Shown: piece by piece, positions 37,839 through 45,969 of the stretch
How the letters are laid out: the number at the start of each line of letters is the position of its first letter
Numbering within the stretch: position 1 is the stretch's first letter
Origin: Neobacillus massiliamazoniensis
GTDB taxonomy: Bacteria > Bacillota > Bacilli > Bacillales > Cytobacillaceae
Direction: 5' to 3'
Assembly: GCF_001048695.1 (NCBI RefSeq)
Contig: NZ_CVRB01000001.1
Location: 1,302,001-1,366,000, forward strand
Length of the DNA stretch: 64,000 nt
Notes under the pieces: model-generated
Seen by the model: only the letters and a program-made list of their open reading frames with translations
Told to the model about the DNA's origin: nothing
The model's database searches: none
Made by a program: the position numbers and the translations under genes

Positions 37839-37876
37839 TGTAATAACATAGGTTTAAAAAAAGGAGGAGTCCACAC

Positions 37877-38425
37877 ATGAGATATAACATACGTGGTGAA
37901 AACATTGAGGTAACTCCAGCAATTCGAGAGTATGTTGAAAAGAAAATTGCAAAATTGGAAAGATATTTTACAGAAGCCCCTGATGCTAATGTAAATGTGA
38001 ATTTAAAATTCTATCAAGATAAAACAGCGAAGGTTGAGGTTACCATTCCACTTCCTCAATTAGTCCTTCGCGCTGAAGAAATAAATGTTGATATGTATGG
38101 TGCGATTGATTTGATTTCTGACAAACTTGAGCGTCAAATCCGCAAACACAAAACAAAGGTAAACCGTAAATTCCGAGAAAAAGGAGAATTTCCTATTACC
38201 TTTACCGTTGCAGAGAATTCTGAAGTCAACATTGCTGAAGAAGATGATTTAGAATTGGTTCGAACAAAACGTTTCGATCTGAAACCAATGGACAGCGAAG
38301 AAGCCATCCTACAAATGAATATGCTTGGACATAGCTTCTACGTCTTCACTAATGCCGATACGAACCGTACGAACGTTGTTTATAAACGTAAAGACGGCCG
38401 CTACGGTTTAATTGAAGCGCACTAA
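37877..38425 (+). CDS. hpf: Ribosome hibernation-promoting factor, long form
   Basis: 182 residues, AAGGAGGAG upstream. The N-terminal domain (1-100) begins MRYNIRGENIEVTPAIREYV, as in YvyD/HPF; a linker leads to the C-terminal dimerisation domain (about 125-180) with the conserved DSEEAILQMNMLGHSFYVF and YKRKDGRYGLIE. It pairs ribosomes into inactive 100S particles in stationary phase and stress. The promoter region shows SigB and SigH boxes. Confidence 0.95.
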   Translation: MRYNIRGENIEVTPAIREYVEKKIAKLERYFTEAPDANVNVNLKFYQDKTAKVEVTIPLPQLVLRAEEINVDMYGAIDLISDKLERQIRKHKTKVNRKFREKGEFPITFTVAENSEVNIAEEDDLELVRTKRFDLKPMDSEEAILQMNMLGHSFYVFTNADTNRTNVVYKRKDGRYGLIEAH

Positions 38426-38439
38426 TCAACCAATAATAT

Positions 38440-38472
38440 GCAGCCCCAAATTCATTTGGGGCTGCGTTTTTA
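38440..38472 (+). terminator. Terminator of hpf
   Basis: GCAGCCCCAAA-TTCA-TTTGGGGCTGC followed by GTTTTTA. Confidence 0.9.
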
Positions 38473-38588
38473 TTTTACCCTAAGTGGCAAATCCCCCGAC
38501 CTCTTTATTTAAGGATAAGACTTTTGAAAAAGGTAATTGATGAGCCCTCTCAATGCCCGAACGTCCTCTTTTATCATTAAAAAGAAAA

Positions 38589-38613
38589 ACCCCTGATGAC
38601 TTCATCAGGGGGG
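38589..38613 (-). terminator. Terminator of secA
   Basis: On the minus strand CCCCTGATGA-AGT-CATCAGGGG runs into GTTTTTCTTT, 10 nt past the secA stop. Confidence 0.85.
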
Positions 38614-38623
38614 GTAACAATCT

Positions 38624-41137
38624 TTACTTCACTGCACCGTGACAGTTCTTATATTTTTTCCCGCTGCCGCAAGGACATGGTTCGTTACGGCCGGTATTTT
38701 CTTTGTTCACTTTCGGTTGTTTCTTGACAACTTCGCCGTCTTCCTTCGGATTGACCGCTTGACCTTTAGCGACTTCTTGACGCTCTAAGTTGTTGCGGAT
38801 TTCGGCCTTCATGATGTACATGGCAGCTTCATCCTCAATCGAAGTAATCATAGTCTCAAACATCGCGAAGCCTTCATGCTGGTACTCGCGTAGTGGATCG
38901 ATTTGACCATAAGCACGCAAATGAATTCCTTCACGTAAGTGGTCCATTGCATCAATATGATCAATCCATTTTGAATCAACCGCACGCAATGTAACAACCT
39001 TTTCGAACTCGCGCATTTGCTCAGGAGCAAGGATTTGTTCCTTCTCGTCATAGTGTTCCTTCACTTTAGCAAAAATCAACTCGACCAATTCGTCTGAATA
39101 CTTGCCGCGGAAATCTTCTAACGTGATTTCTCCTTCATGGAGAAGGTTGGCGCTCGCATAGTCGATAAGTCCTTGGAGATTCCATTCTTCCTCGTCCTCA
39201 GATTTTGGTGTGTATACATCAACATGGCGCTGAATGGACGATAAGATCATTTTTTCAACAATTTCTCGAAGATTTTCTGATTCAAGTACTTCATCACGCT
39301 GGCTGTAAAGAATTTCGCGCTGCTGACGAAGAACATCATCATATTGCAAGAGCTGTTTACGGGCATCGAAGTTGTTACCCTCAACACGTTTTTGCGCGGA
39401 TTCCACTGCTCTTGATACCATTTTACTTTGAATAGGCTGGGTATCATCCATACCTAGTCGCTGCATCATGGCTTTCATATTATCTGAACCGAAGCGGCGC
39501 ATTAATTCATCTTCCATTGATAGGTAGAACTGGGTAACCCCAGGGTCGCCTTGACGTCCGGAACGTCCACGAAGCTGATTGTCAATCCGTCGGCTTTCGT
39601 GACGCTCGGTACCAATTACCGCAAGTCCGCCAAGCTCGATTACCCCTTCGCCGAGCTTGATATCTGTACCACGACCGGCCATGTTTGTCGCGATCGTTAC
39701 TGATCCTTGGTGGCCTGCTTCCGCAATGATTTCAGCCTCACGAGCATGGTTTTTCGCGTTCAAGACATTGTGGCGAACACCTTTTTTCAATAACATCTTA
39801 GAGATAAGCTCAGACGTTTCAATCGCAACTGTCCCGACAAGAACAGGCTGGCCTTTTATATAACGTTGCGTAATATCTTCGACAACCGCTCGGAACTTGC
39901 CTTCCATCGAGGTATAAATTAAATCCGGCCGGTCATCACGAATGATAGGTTTATTCGTAGGAATGACGATTACATTCATATTATAAATGTTGCGGAATTC
40001 TTCTTCTTCTGTTTTTGCTGTACCTGTCATACCAGCTAATTTTGCATACATACGGAAATAGTTTTGGAACGTAATGGTGGCCATTGTGACGCTTTCGTTT
40101 TGAACCTCTACGCCTTCTTTTGCTTCAATCGCCTGGTGTAGACCTTCACTGTAGCGGCGGCCCTTCATCAAACGACCGGTGAATTGGTCAACAATCACGA
40201 TTTCGCCTTCCTGCACCACATAGTCGATGTCAAGGTGCATGCTGACATTTGCTTTTAATGCCTGGCTAATATGGTGGTTTAACGAAACATGTGACATATC
40301 AAACAGATTTTCAATGCCAAACGCCTTTTCTGCTTTACTGATACCTTCTTCTGTTAGCATGACAGCTTTTGTTTTTACATCGTAGGTGTAATCTGTATCC
40401 TTTGACAACGTCCGTACGAATGCGTTCGCTTGAATATATAAAACAGTAGATTTTTCAGCTGAACCTGAGATGATAAGCGGCGTCCGTGCTTCATCAATGA
40501 GAATGGAGTCAACCTCGTCAATGACAGCGTAAAAAAGTGGGCGCTGAACTTTTTGTTCCTTATAAAGGACCATATTATCACGCAGGTAATCGAAGCCTAA
40601 CTCGTTATTTGTACCATACGTAATATCACATGCATAGGCTTCCTGCTTTTCATCCTTATCCATGCTGTTTAAATTCAAGCCAACGGTTAATCCTAAAAAT
40701 TGGTAGAGTTGACCCATTTCCGTTGCGTCACGGCTTGCCAAATATTCGTTGACGGTAACAACATGTACGCCTTTGCCGGAAAGAGCATTTAAATAGACGG
40801 GCATGGTTGCCGTTAATGTTTTACCTTCACCTGTTTTCATTTCCGAAATGTTTCCTTCATGGAGAGAAATCCCCCCCATAAGCTGAACATGATATGGATA
40901 CAAGCCCAAGACGCGGCGAGCTCCTTCACGGACAACCGCAAATGCCTCAACAAGCAAATCATCAAGGGTTTCGCCTTTTTGATAACGAGCCTTGAACTCT
41001 TCAGTTTTTTCACGAAGTTGATCGTCTGAAAGCTTTTCTGTGTCAGCAGCAAGAGCATCAACTTGCTTTGCGAGTTTGTCCAAGCGCTTTAACTCGCGTT
41101 TATTCATATCAAACACTTTATTTAAAATCCCAACCAT
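38624..41137 (-). CDS. secA: Preprotein translocase ATPase SecA
   Basis: 837 residues. Walker A MKTGEGKT near 102, DEAD-type box [17 protein letters not shown], the second ATPase domain with [13 protein letters not shown] and [10 protein letters not shown], and the C-terminal zinc tail [15 protein letters not shown] (CxCx8CH). It drives Sec-dependent export. In B. subtilis hpf, secA and prfB lie in one direction; here secA is reversed between hpf and prfB, and the multihaem cytochrome genes start divergently 400 nt upstream of it. Confidence 0.97.
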   Translation of the reverse strand: MVGILNKVFDMNKRELKRLDKLAKQVDALAADTEKLSDDQLREKTEEFKARYQKGETLDDLLVEAFAVVREGARRVLGLYPYHVQLMGGISLHEGNISEMKTGEGKTLTATMPVYLNALSGKGVHVVTVNEYLASRDATEMGQLYQFLGLTVGLNLNSMDKDEKQEAYACDITYGTNNELGFDYLRDNMVLYKEQKVQRPLFYAVIDEVDSILIDEARTPLIISGSAEKSTVLYIQANAFVRTLSKDTDYTYDVKTKAVMLTEEGISKAEKAFGIENLFDMSHVSLNHHISQALKANVSMHLDIDYVVQEGEIVIVDQFTGRLMKGRRYSEGLHQAIEAKEGVEVQNESVTMATITFQNYFRMYAKLAGMTGTAKTEEEEFRNIYNMNVIVIPTNKPIIRDDRPDLIYTSMEGKFRAVVEDITQRYIKGQPVLVGTVAIETSELISKMLLKKGVRHNVLNAKNHAREAEIIAEAGHQGSVTIATNMAGRGTDIKLGEGVIELGGLAVIGTERHESRRIDNQLRGRSGRQGDPGVTQFYLSMEDELMRRFGSDNMKAMMQRLGMDDTQPIQSKMVSRAVESAQKRVEGNNFDARKQLLQYDDVLRQQREILYSQRDEVLESENLREIVEKMILSSIQRHVDVYTPKSEDEEEWNLQGLIDYASANLLHEGEITLEDFRGKYSDELVELIFAKVKEHYDEKEQILAPEQMREFEKVVTLRAVDSKWIDHIDAMDHLREGIHLRAYGQIDPLREYQHEGFAMFETMITSIEDEAAMYIMKAEIRNNLERQEVAKGQAVNPKEDGEVVKKQPKVNKENTGRNEPCPCGSGKKYKNCHGAVK

Positions 41138-41538
41138 GTGATTAAACGCTCCTTTATTTCGAAACTTCTAAAAAAATGCCAAAATAATCGAACATATCTT
41201 GTTCCATCTTACCATTTCCGCTATGGAGTGACAACAATGGTGACATGGAAGTGAATGAAACGATACCCCATTGATTTCATATTAAAAAACGCCAATGAAT
41301 AAACGTACATATTATTGGATAAAAATTATCCTCTATGCATGTTCACACCGTCTTAATGTTACTAACTACCCCTTGATTATACAACGTTATTATGACATTT
41401 TTGTGAAGTGTGCGATTTGGTAAAATATTCACAAATTGTCCATTGGATGTATTCTAACTATGTTAGATACTACCATTAGAGAGGTCCATTTGGACTATAA
41501 AAATAGAGAAAAAGGCAAAAATGGGAAGGGTGAGTTAA
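41138..41538. promoter_or_regulatory. Divergent promoter region secA / cytochrome locus
   Basis: TTTGTGAA (41400-41407) and TTCACAAA (41428-41435) are perfect 8-bp inverted arms 20 nt apart. The right arm touches a possible -35 TTGTCC (41436-41441), followed by 17 nt and TATGTT (41459-41464). The arms look like Rex half-sites (TTGTGAA), but the Rex spacing is much shorter, so the assignment is weak. CTAACTATGTTAG (41454-41466) is a further small palindrome over the -10. Confidence 0.4.
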
Positions 41539-42876
41539 GTGGCCATTTGGGGGAAAAAGAAAACAACTGAACCCGAATCAAGAGAAGAGAGAAAAGCTGG
41601 CCCCATTCGCAGGCTCTGGCAAAAGTTTAGAAATATAGATTGGAAGAATCCAGTCAACCGTTGGAAACTATTATTTGTTTCACTGATTGGATGTATAGTT
41701 ATTTTTGGCGGAGGATACGGAGTACTATCTCTCACAAATTCGCCAGCATTCTGTTCGATTTGTCACGAAATGCAGCCGGAACATACGTCGTATACAGCCA
41801 GTTCTCACAATGAGATTTCCTGTGTCCAGTGTCATGTCAAGCCTGGTATGGTCAACATGGTAACACACAAGGTGAAATCACTCAAAGAAGTGTATTACCA
41901 CGTTACAGGCGTTCCAAATCAAATTGTTCAAACTGAAGAGGAAGCGATTTCAAACCAGAACTGTTTACAATGTCACTCGAAAAACCGTCTTGTTACAGCA
42001 TCAGGCGACTTGATAGTAAATCATAAAGGGCATATCAATGATGGGATTCCGTGTATTACCTGTCACTCCGGAGTAGTTCATGCCAAAATGGGTGCACGCG
42101 AAATCAATGTTGCAGCAGACCGGAGCAAGTGGACACCAGAAAATGCACAAAAATTAATGGAAGAAAAGTACTTAAAACCAAACATGGGAACATGTATTGA
42201 TTGCCATGACAAAGTAAACAAAGGTGAAAAACCATGGAAGGATGTAGCTTACAGCGTTCCGCCAAATCCAGAAGAAAAGAAAGCGGATACAGAGAAGGTG
42301 AAGTCTAGTGAAGGTACTGACGCAGCTCAAGCAGCACATAACAAAAATACACAGGACATTATTTTACAAGCAGTTGGAAAACAACAAAAAGACGTAAAGG
42401 TTTCAATGGCTTGTGAAACTTGTCACAGAGAAATCAAAGTACCAAAATCCCACAAAATCGATGATTGGAAAACAAATCACGGTGCTACAGCCATTCAATC
42501 GTTAGATACATGTATGAATTGCCACCAAGACTCAAAATGGGAAAAGGAAATTCCGAAAGAAGACATCACGACCATACTGAAACTTGGACCGCAAAATTCG
42601 AAATACACACCAAACGTAACAGTCACTAAGGAAGAAGCACGTACCAATAAATTCTGCAGCGCTTGTCACAGTAAACGTCCTCCGGGACACGAACAAAGCA
42701 ATGACTGGTTAACGGGACATTCTGTAAAGGCAAGCACTCCGGAAGCAAAAGCAGAATGCTTCGTCTGTCACGACAATGCTAAACCAAGTCCTAACTCTAC
42801 CGATGCAAAAGCACCAACAGATGTCTATTGCCAATATTGTCACAGAACTGGTTTTAAAAGTGACACGAAAAATTAA
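41539..42876 (+). CDS. Membrane-anchored decahaem cytochrome c, NapC/NirT type
   Basis: GTG start with AAGGGTGAG upstream; 445 residues. Basic cytoplasmic head, one transmembrane helix (about 44-66), then ten CXXCH haem sites (CSICH at 72, CVQCH, CLQCH, CITCH, CIDCH, CETCH, CMNCH, CSACH, CFVCH, CQYCH). The first four form a NapC/NrfH-like module, with CHEM after haem 1 and SSHNEISCVQCH, so it probably takes electrons from menaquinol. The six extra C-terminal haems should pass electrons outward. First gene of the operon, 26 nt before the next cytochrome. Confidence 0.88.
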   Translation: MAIWGKKKTTEPESREERKAGPIRRLWQKFRNIDWKNPVNRWKLLFVSLIGCIVIFGGGYGVLSLTNSPAFCSICHEMQPEHTSYTASSHNEISCVQCHVKPGMVNMVTHKVKSLKEVYYHVTGVPNQIVQTEEEAISNQNCLQCHSKNRLVTASGDLIVNHKGHINDGIPCITCHSGVVHAKMGAREINVAADRSKWTPENAQKLMEEKYLKPNMGTCIDCHDKVNKGEKPWKDVAYSVPPNPEEKKADTEKVKSSEGTDAAQAAHNKNTQDIILQAVGKQQKDVKVSMACETCHREIKVPKSHKIDDWKTNHGATAIQSLDTCMNCHQDSKWEKEIPKEDITTILKLGPQNSKYTPNVTVTKEEARTNKFCSACHSKRPPGHEQSNDWLTGHSVKASTPEAKAECFVCHDNAKPSPNSTDAKAPTDVYCQYCHRTGFKSDTKN

Positions 42877-42902
42877 AACATTTTGAACTGGAGGGTCGCT
42901 TT

Positions 42903-44072
42903 ATGGATGATGAACACAAGCAAGAACTGCCGGCCCCTCCCCGTTTTCGCTATAAGGGCTTTAAATTTATGACACTAGCATTATTTTTTGTAGTCATCTT
43001 TGTCATTTTGGGATTTTCAGGTATCAAAGCAACTTCAAGCTCACAGTTTTGTTCTAGCTGCCATGAGATGAAGCCTGAGTACTATACTTGGAAGGCATCA
43101 TCGCATAACGAGGTGGATTGTGTTAGCTGTCATATCGAACCAGGTGTTAAGAATTTAGCGGAAGATAAAGCAAAAGGGGTAGTCGAATTATATAAAAACC
43201 TGTCAAACACTTATACAGCACCAATTCAAATGCCAAAAGATATTCCAAATGACGCTTGCGAAAAGTGTCACAATATGAAGACGCGGCAAGTTACACCATC
43301 AGGAGATCTTATTATCCCCCATGATAAGCACTTAGCAAAAGATATTAAATGTACTGCGTGTCACAGCGGGGTTGCGCATGGAAAAATCTCAGAACGCAAT
43401 GTTACCTTTAAATCGGACTACACCAAGTGGGATGATGCTCTCGGCAAATCTATGATGAGTGATGTTAAATTCACGAGTCCTAAAATGGAAACATGTATGG
43501 AATGCCATCAGGCTCGAAATGTATCTACCGCTTGTAAAACTTGTCACAAAAACAGTATGGTGCCGAGTTCACATAAACAAGCTAATTTTAAAACACAAGA
43601 CCATGGAAAATTGGCTGAAAGAGACATTAAAAAATGTAATAGCTGTCATCAATATATGTCAGAAGATGCTATTACGGGAATACAGGATATCCCTGCATCA
43701 CAGCAATTTTTAAACACAGGGACGGTTAATCAAAAGAGTTCTATATCGGCACAAGATTACGCAAAGGAAAATACGTTCTGTAAGAAATGCCATACTACAA
43801 AACCGCAGAGCCATGTGAAAGGTTTTGTTAACCTCCATGGGGCGATTACCAAACAACAGGGCACGAAAACTTGTCTTGCCTGTCATGACACGCAAAAAAC
43901 AGGTTTTAACAAAACAACTAATATTACTTGTAGTAGCTGTCACCCAGCCATGCACGAAGGGAAAAACTATAAGGAACACCATCCAATTAATCTTACAGGT
44001 GTAACTGCACCTAATGCTTCATGTTATACGTGCCACAACAAACCAAAATGTACTTCGTGCCATAAAGAATAA
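42903..44072 (+). CDS. Membrane-anchored dodecahaem cytochrome c, NapC/NirT type
   Basis: 389 residues, GGAGG 9 nt upstream. One transmembrane helix (about 21-42), then twelve CXXCH sites: CSSCH at 50, CVSCH, CEKCH, CTACH, CMECH, CKTCH, CNSCH, CKKCH, CLACH, CSSCH, CYTCH and CTSCH at the very end. The first four again form a NapC-like module (CHEMKPEY, SSHNEVDCVSCH). It resembles the preceding protein in order and spacing in the first half, so the two probably arose by duplication, while the C-terminal parts differ. With one haem per about 29 residues outside the anchor it should be a compact electron wire across the wall zone. Confidence 0.88.
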   Translation: MDDEHKQELPAPPRFRYKGFKFMTLALFFVVIFVILGFSGIKATSSSQFCSSCHEMKPEYYTWKASSHNEVDCVSCHIEPGVKNLAEDKAKGVVELYKNLSNTYTAPIQMPKDIPNDACEKCHNMKTRQVTPSGDLIIPHDKHLAKDIKCTACHSGVAHGKISERNVTFKSDYTKWDDALGKSMMSDVKFTSPKMETCMECHQARNVSTACKTCHKNSMVPSSHKQANFKTQDHGKLAERDIKKCNSCHQYMSEDAITGIQDIPASQQFLNTGTVNQKSSISAQDYAKENTFCKKCHTTKPQSHVKGFVNLHGAITKQQGTKTCLACHDTQKTGFNKTTNITCSSCHPAMHEGKNYKEHHPINLTGVTAPNASCYTCHNKPKCTSCHKE

Positions 44073-44101
44073 TGTAATTTTACTAGATTAGGAGGGCTAA
44101 T

Positions 44102-44797
44102 ATGGAAAGCCAAGTTCAACCTAATGCCCAAGAACCATCAAGTTCGGAAAATGCCGAAAAAGCTAAAAAAGTGAAAAAAGAACGTTTCTCATGGTGGCAA
44201 TCCCTTTTGATCCTTTTTGCAACATTAGCTATTTGTCTATCGGCCGGATACTACGTAAGCGCGAAATACCTTTGGAATAATAACAACAATCAGATTGATA
44301 AGCAATTCAAATATTATAAGGCAGAAGTAGACCAAAAACCGAATGATCCAAATTTAAGAATACAGCTTGGCTACTCTTACTACTTAAAAGGCGATACGGA
44401 TAATGCCATTAAACAATATCTAGTAGCAAAGGATCTAGATAAAAATAACTTTAATGCTTACTTAAATTTAAGCATCGCCTACGATAAGGTTAACCGCAAA
44501 GATGATGCGCTACAAATGGCTTTAAAAGCTGTTAAGATCTCTCCAAAGGACTATAAAGGGCAATTAATGGCAGGGAGATGCTATAGAAAGCTAAAAATGT
44601 ATAAAGAAGCAACCAGCTCACTGCAAGAAGCCATTCGGTTAAAACCAGGGAATACAGATACACTTTACGAAGTTGGTCTAGTTGCTGAAGCAGAAGGGAA
44701 GACAAAGGAAGCAGAACAAATTTATAAAGAAGCTCTTTCATATGATCCAACATTTAAGCCAGCTATAGATGCGCTAGACCGATTACAAAAAAAATAA
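44102..44797 (+). CDS. Membrane-anchored TPR protein
   Basis: 231 residues, AGGAGGG upstream. A charged, Lys-rich head (1-28), a transmembrane helix (about 31-54) and then at least four tetratricopeptide repeats (about 72-225), e.g. LGYSYYLKGDTDNAIKQYL and LNLSIAYDKVNRKDDALQMA. No haem motif. By position between membrane and secreted cytochromes it may be an assembly factor or scaffold, comparable in type to TPR proteins of cytochrome maturation systems, but that is inference. Confidence 0.82.
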   Translation: MESQVQPNAQEPSSSENAEKAKKVKKERFSWWQSLLILFATLAICLSAGYYVSAKYLWNNNNNQIDKQFKYYKAEVDQKPNDPNLRIQLGYSYYLKGDTDNAIKQYLVAKDLDKNNFNAYLNLSIAYDKVNRKDDALQMALKAVKISPKDYKGQLMAGRCYRKLKMYKEATSSLQEAIRLKPGNTDTLYEVGLVAEAEGKTKEAEQIYKEALSYDPTFKPAIDALDRLQKK

Positions 44798-44819
44798 ATT
44801 GGAACAGGAGATGGCATCC

Positions 44820-45788
44820 TTGAAGAAAAAAACCGTTTATATATGGATGGGCACCATCGTTGGACTAACTGTCGTGCTATTTGCTGTTATCTACTTTCTC
44901 CATCTTCAGGATAAAGCGGTAAAAGTCGCAAGTGCTGTAAAGGGAGGTCCTCCAACATTAAGTTTCTATATTCAAGGGGATATGAGTTCTCCTCTCGATA
45001 AACCGATGGATGTGGCTAAAATTGGCCAATTCGTTTATGTAACCGATACAAATCATAAGCAGGTTCAAGTCTTTGATTCAACCGGAACGCCAATCTTTAA
45101 ATTTGGGACACAAGGAACAGGAGAGGGACAATTTCAGTTCCCTTATGGAATTACCGGAGACAAGGATGGCAATGTTTACGTTGCAGACCTTTACAATAAC
45201 AGAATATCTATCTTTGACTCTAAAGGAAAATTCCTGAAATATTTTACAGATGAAAACCAAAAACCGGATTTTTTAAAATCCCCAGGCGGATTACGCATTG
45301 TTAACAATAACCTATGGGTAACGGATATCCAGCTTGGAAAAGTATTTGAATACGATTTAAAAGGGAAAAAGCTACTAGAATTATCAACGGCAGTTGATAA
45401 AGATGATCCATTAAACGCACCAAATGCCGTGGCAGTTGACAGTGACCATAATATTTATGTCTCTGATACCGGTAATCAACGCCTCGTTGTTTATGACAAA
45501 GCCGGTAAATTCAAACGGGTCATCAATGGATCCATCGATGGGAAAGGCGATTCTAAGTTTGTTAACCCAAGAGGTATTGGGGTCGAGGGTAATGGCACCC
45601 TGTTAATGATTGACAACATGACCCATTATCTTTACGGATTTGACAAGAAAGGCAAACAAGTTTTCCAAATTGGCGGATTAGGAGCGGATAAAGATCAATT
45701 CTATCTCCCAAACGGATTATTTATTGACGATAAAGGTGAAATTTTTATCACGGATACCGTAAATCAAAGGGTTGCCGTATATTACTAG
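44820..45788 (+). CDS. Membrane-anchored NHL-repeat beta-propeller protein
   Basis: TTG 44820 is preferred (GGAG 9 nt upstream, begins MKKKTVYIWMG); a TTG at 44799 in frame is less likely. 322 residues: N-terminal transmembrane helix (about 5-28), then a six-bladed propeller from about 55 with repeated GxVYVADLYNNRI, IYVSDTGNQRLVVYD and IFITDTVNQRVAVYY blades. No CXXCH. NHL propellers are often found beside multihaem cytochrome genes in metal-reducing bacteria, where their role is not settled. It is likely to face outside. Confidence 0.85.
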   Translation: MKKKTVYIWMGTIVGLTVVLFAVIYFLHLQDKAVKVASAVKGGPPTLSFYIQGDMSSPLDKPMDVAKIGQFVYVTDTNHKQVQVFDSTGTPIFKFGTQGTGEGQFQFPYGITGDKDGNVYVADLYNNRISIFDSKGKFLKYFTDENQKPDFLKSPGGLRIVNNNLWVTDIQLGKVFEYDLKGKKLLELSTAVDKDDPLNAPNAVAVDSDHNIYVSDTGNQRLVVYDKAGKFKRVINGSIDGKGDSKFVNPRGIGVEGNGTLLMIDNMTHYLYGFDKKGKQVFQIGGLGADKDQFYLPNGLFIDDKGEIFITDTVNQRVAVYY

Positions 45789-45818
45789 ACAATATCCATA
45801 TTTTTAAGGAGGTGATGA

Positions 45819-45968
45819 TTGGAAAAGAAGCAGATGACATGTTTTTTAGGAGAAACAGAGAAACAGAGAAACAGAGAAACAGAGAAACAGAGAAACAGAG
45901 AAACAGAGAAACAGAGAAACAGAGAAACAGAGAAAGAGAGAAGATCAAAAAACAGGGAGGTTTTTTGA
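45819..45968 (+). CDS. Short coupled ORF containing an 8-nt x10 repeat
   Basis: AAGGAGG (45806-45812) is followed 6 nt later by TTG 45819 and 49 sense codons. The product starts LEKKQMTCFLGE and then repeats ETEKQRNR because of the 8-nt repeat. It stops with TGA 1 nt before the ATG of the hexahaem cytochrome, so the two are probably coupled. A second frame from ATG 45815 is also open and ends in an ATGA overlap, but its spacing from AGGAGG is too short. Whether a peptide is made is unknown. One extra repeat unit would fuse it in frame to the cytochrome. Confidence 0.4.
   Translation: MEKKQMTCFLGETEKQRNRETEKQRNRETEKQRNRETEKERRSKNREVF
45851..45930 (+). repeat. Simple sequence repeat, AGAAACAG x 10
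   Basis: Ten perfect copies of AGAAACAG, then one changed copy AGAAAGAG. It has no stop codon in any forward frame. It lies between a strong ribosome site and the start of the secreted hexahaem cytochrome gene. Confidence 0.97.
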
Positions 45969-45969
45969 A

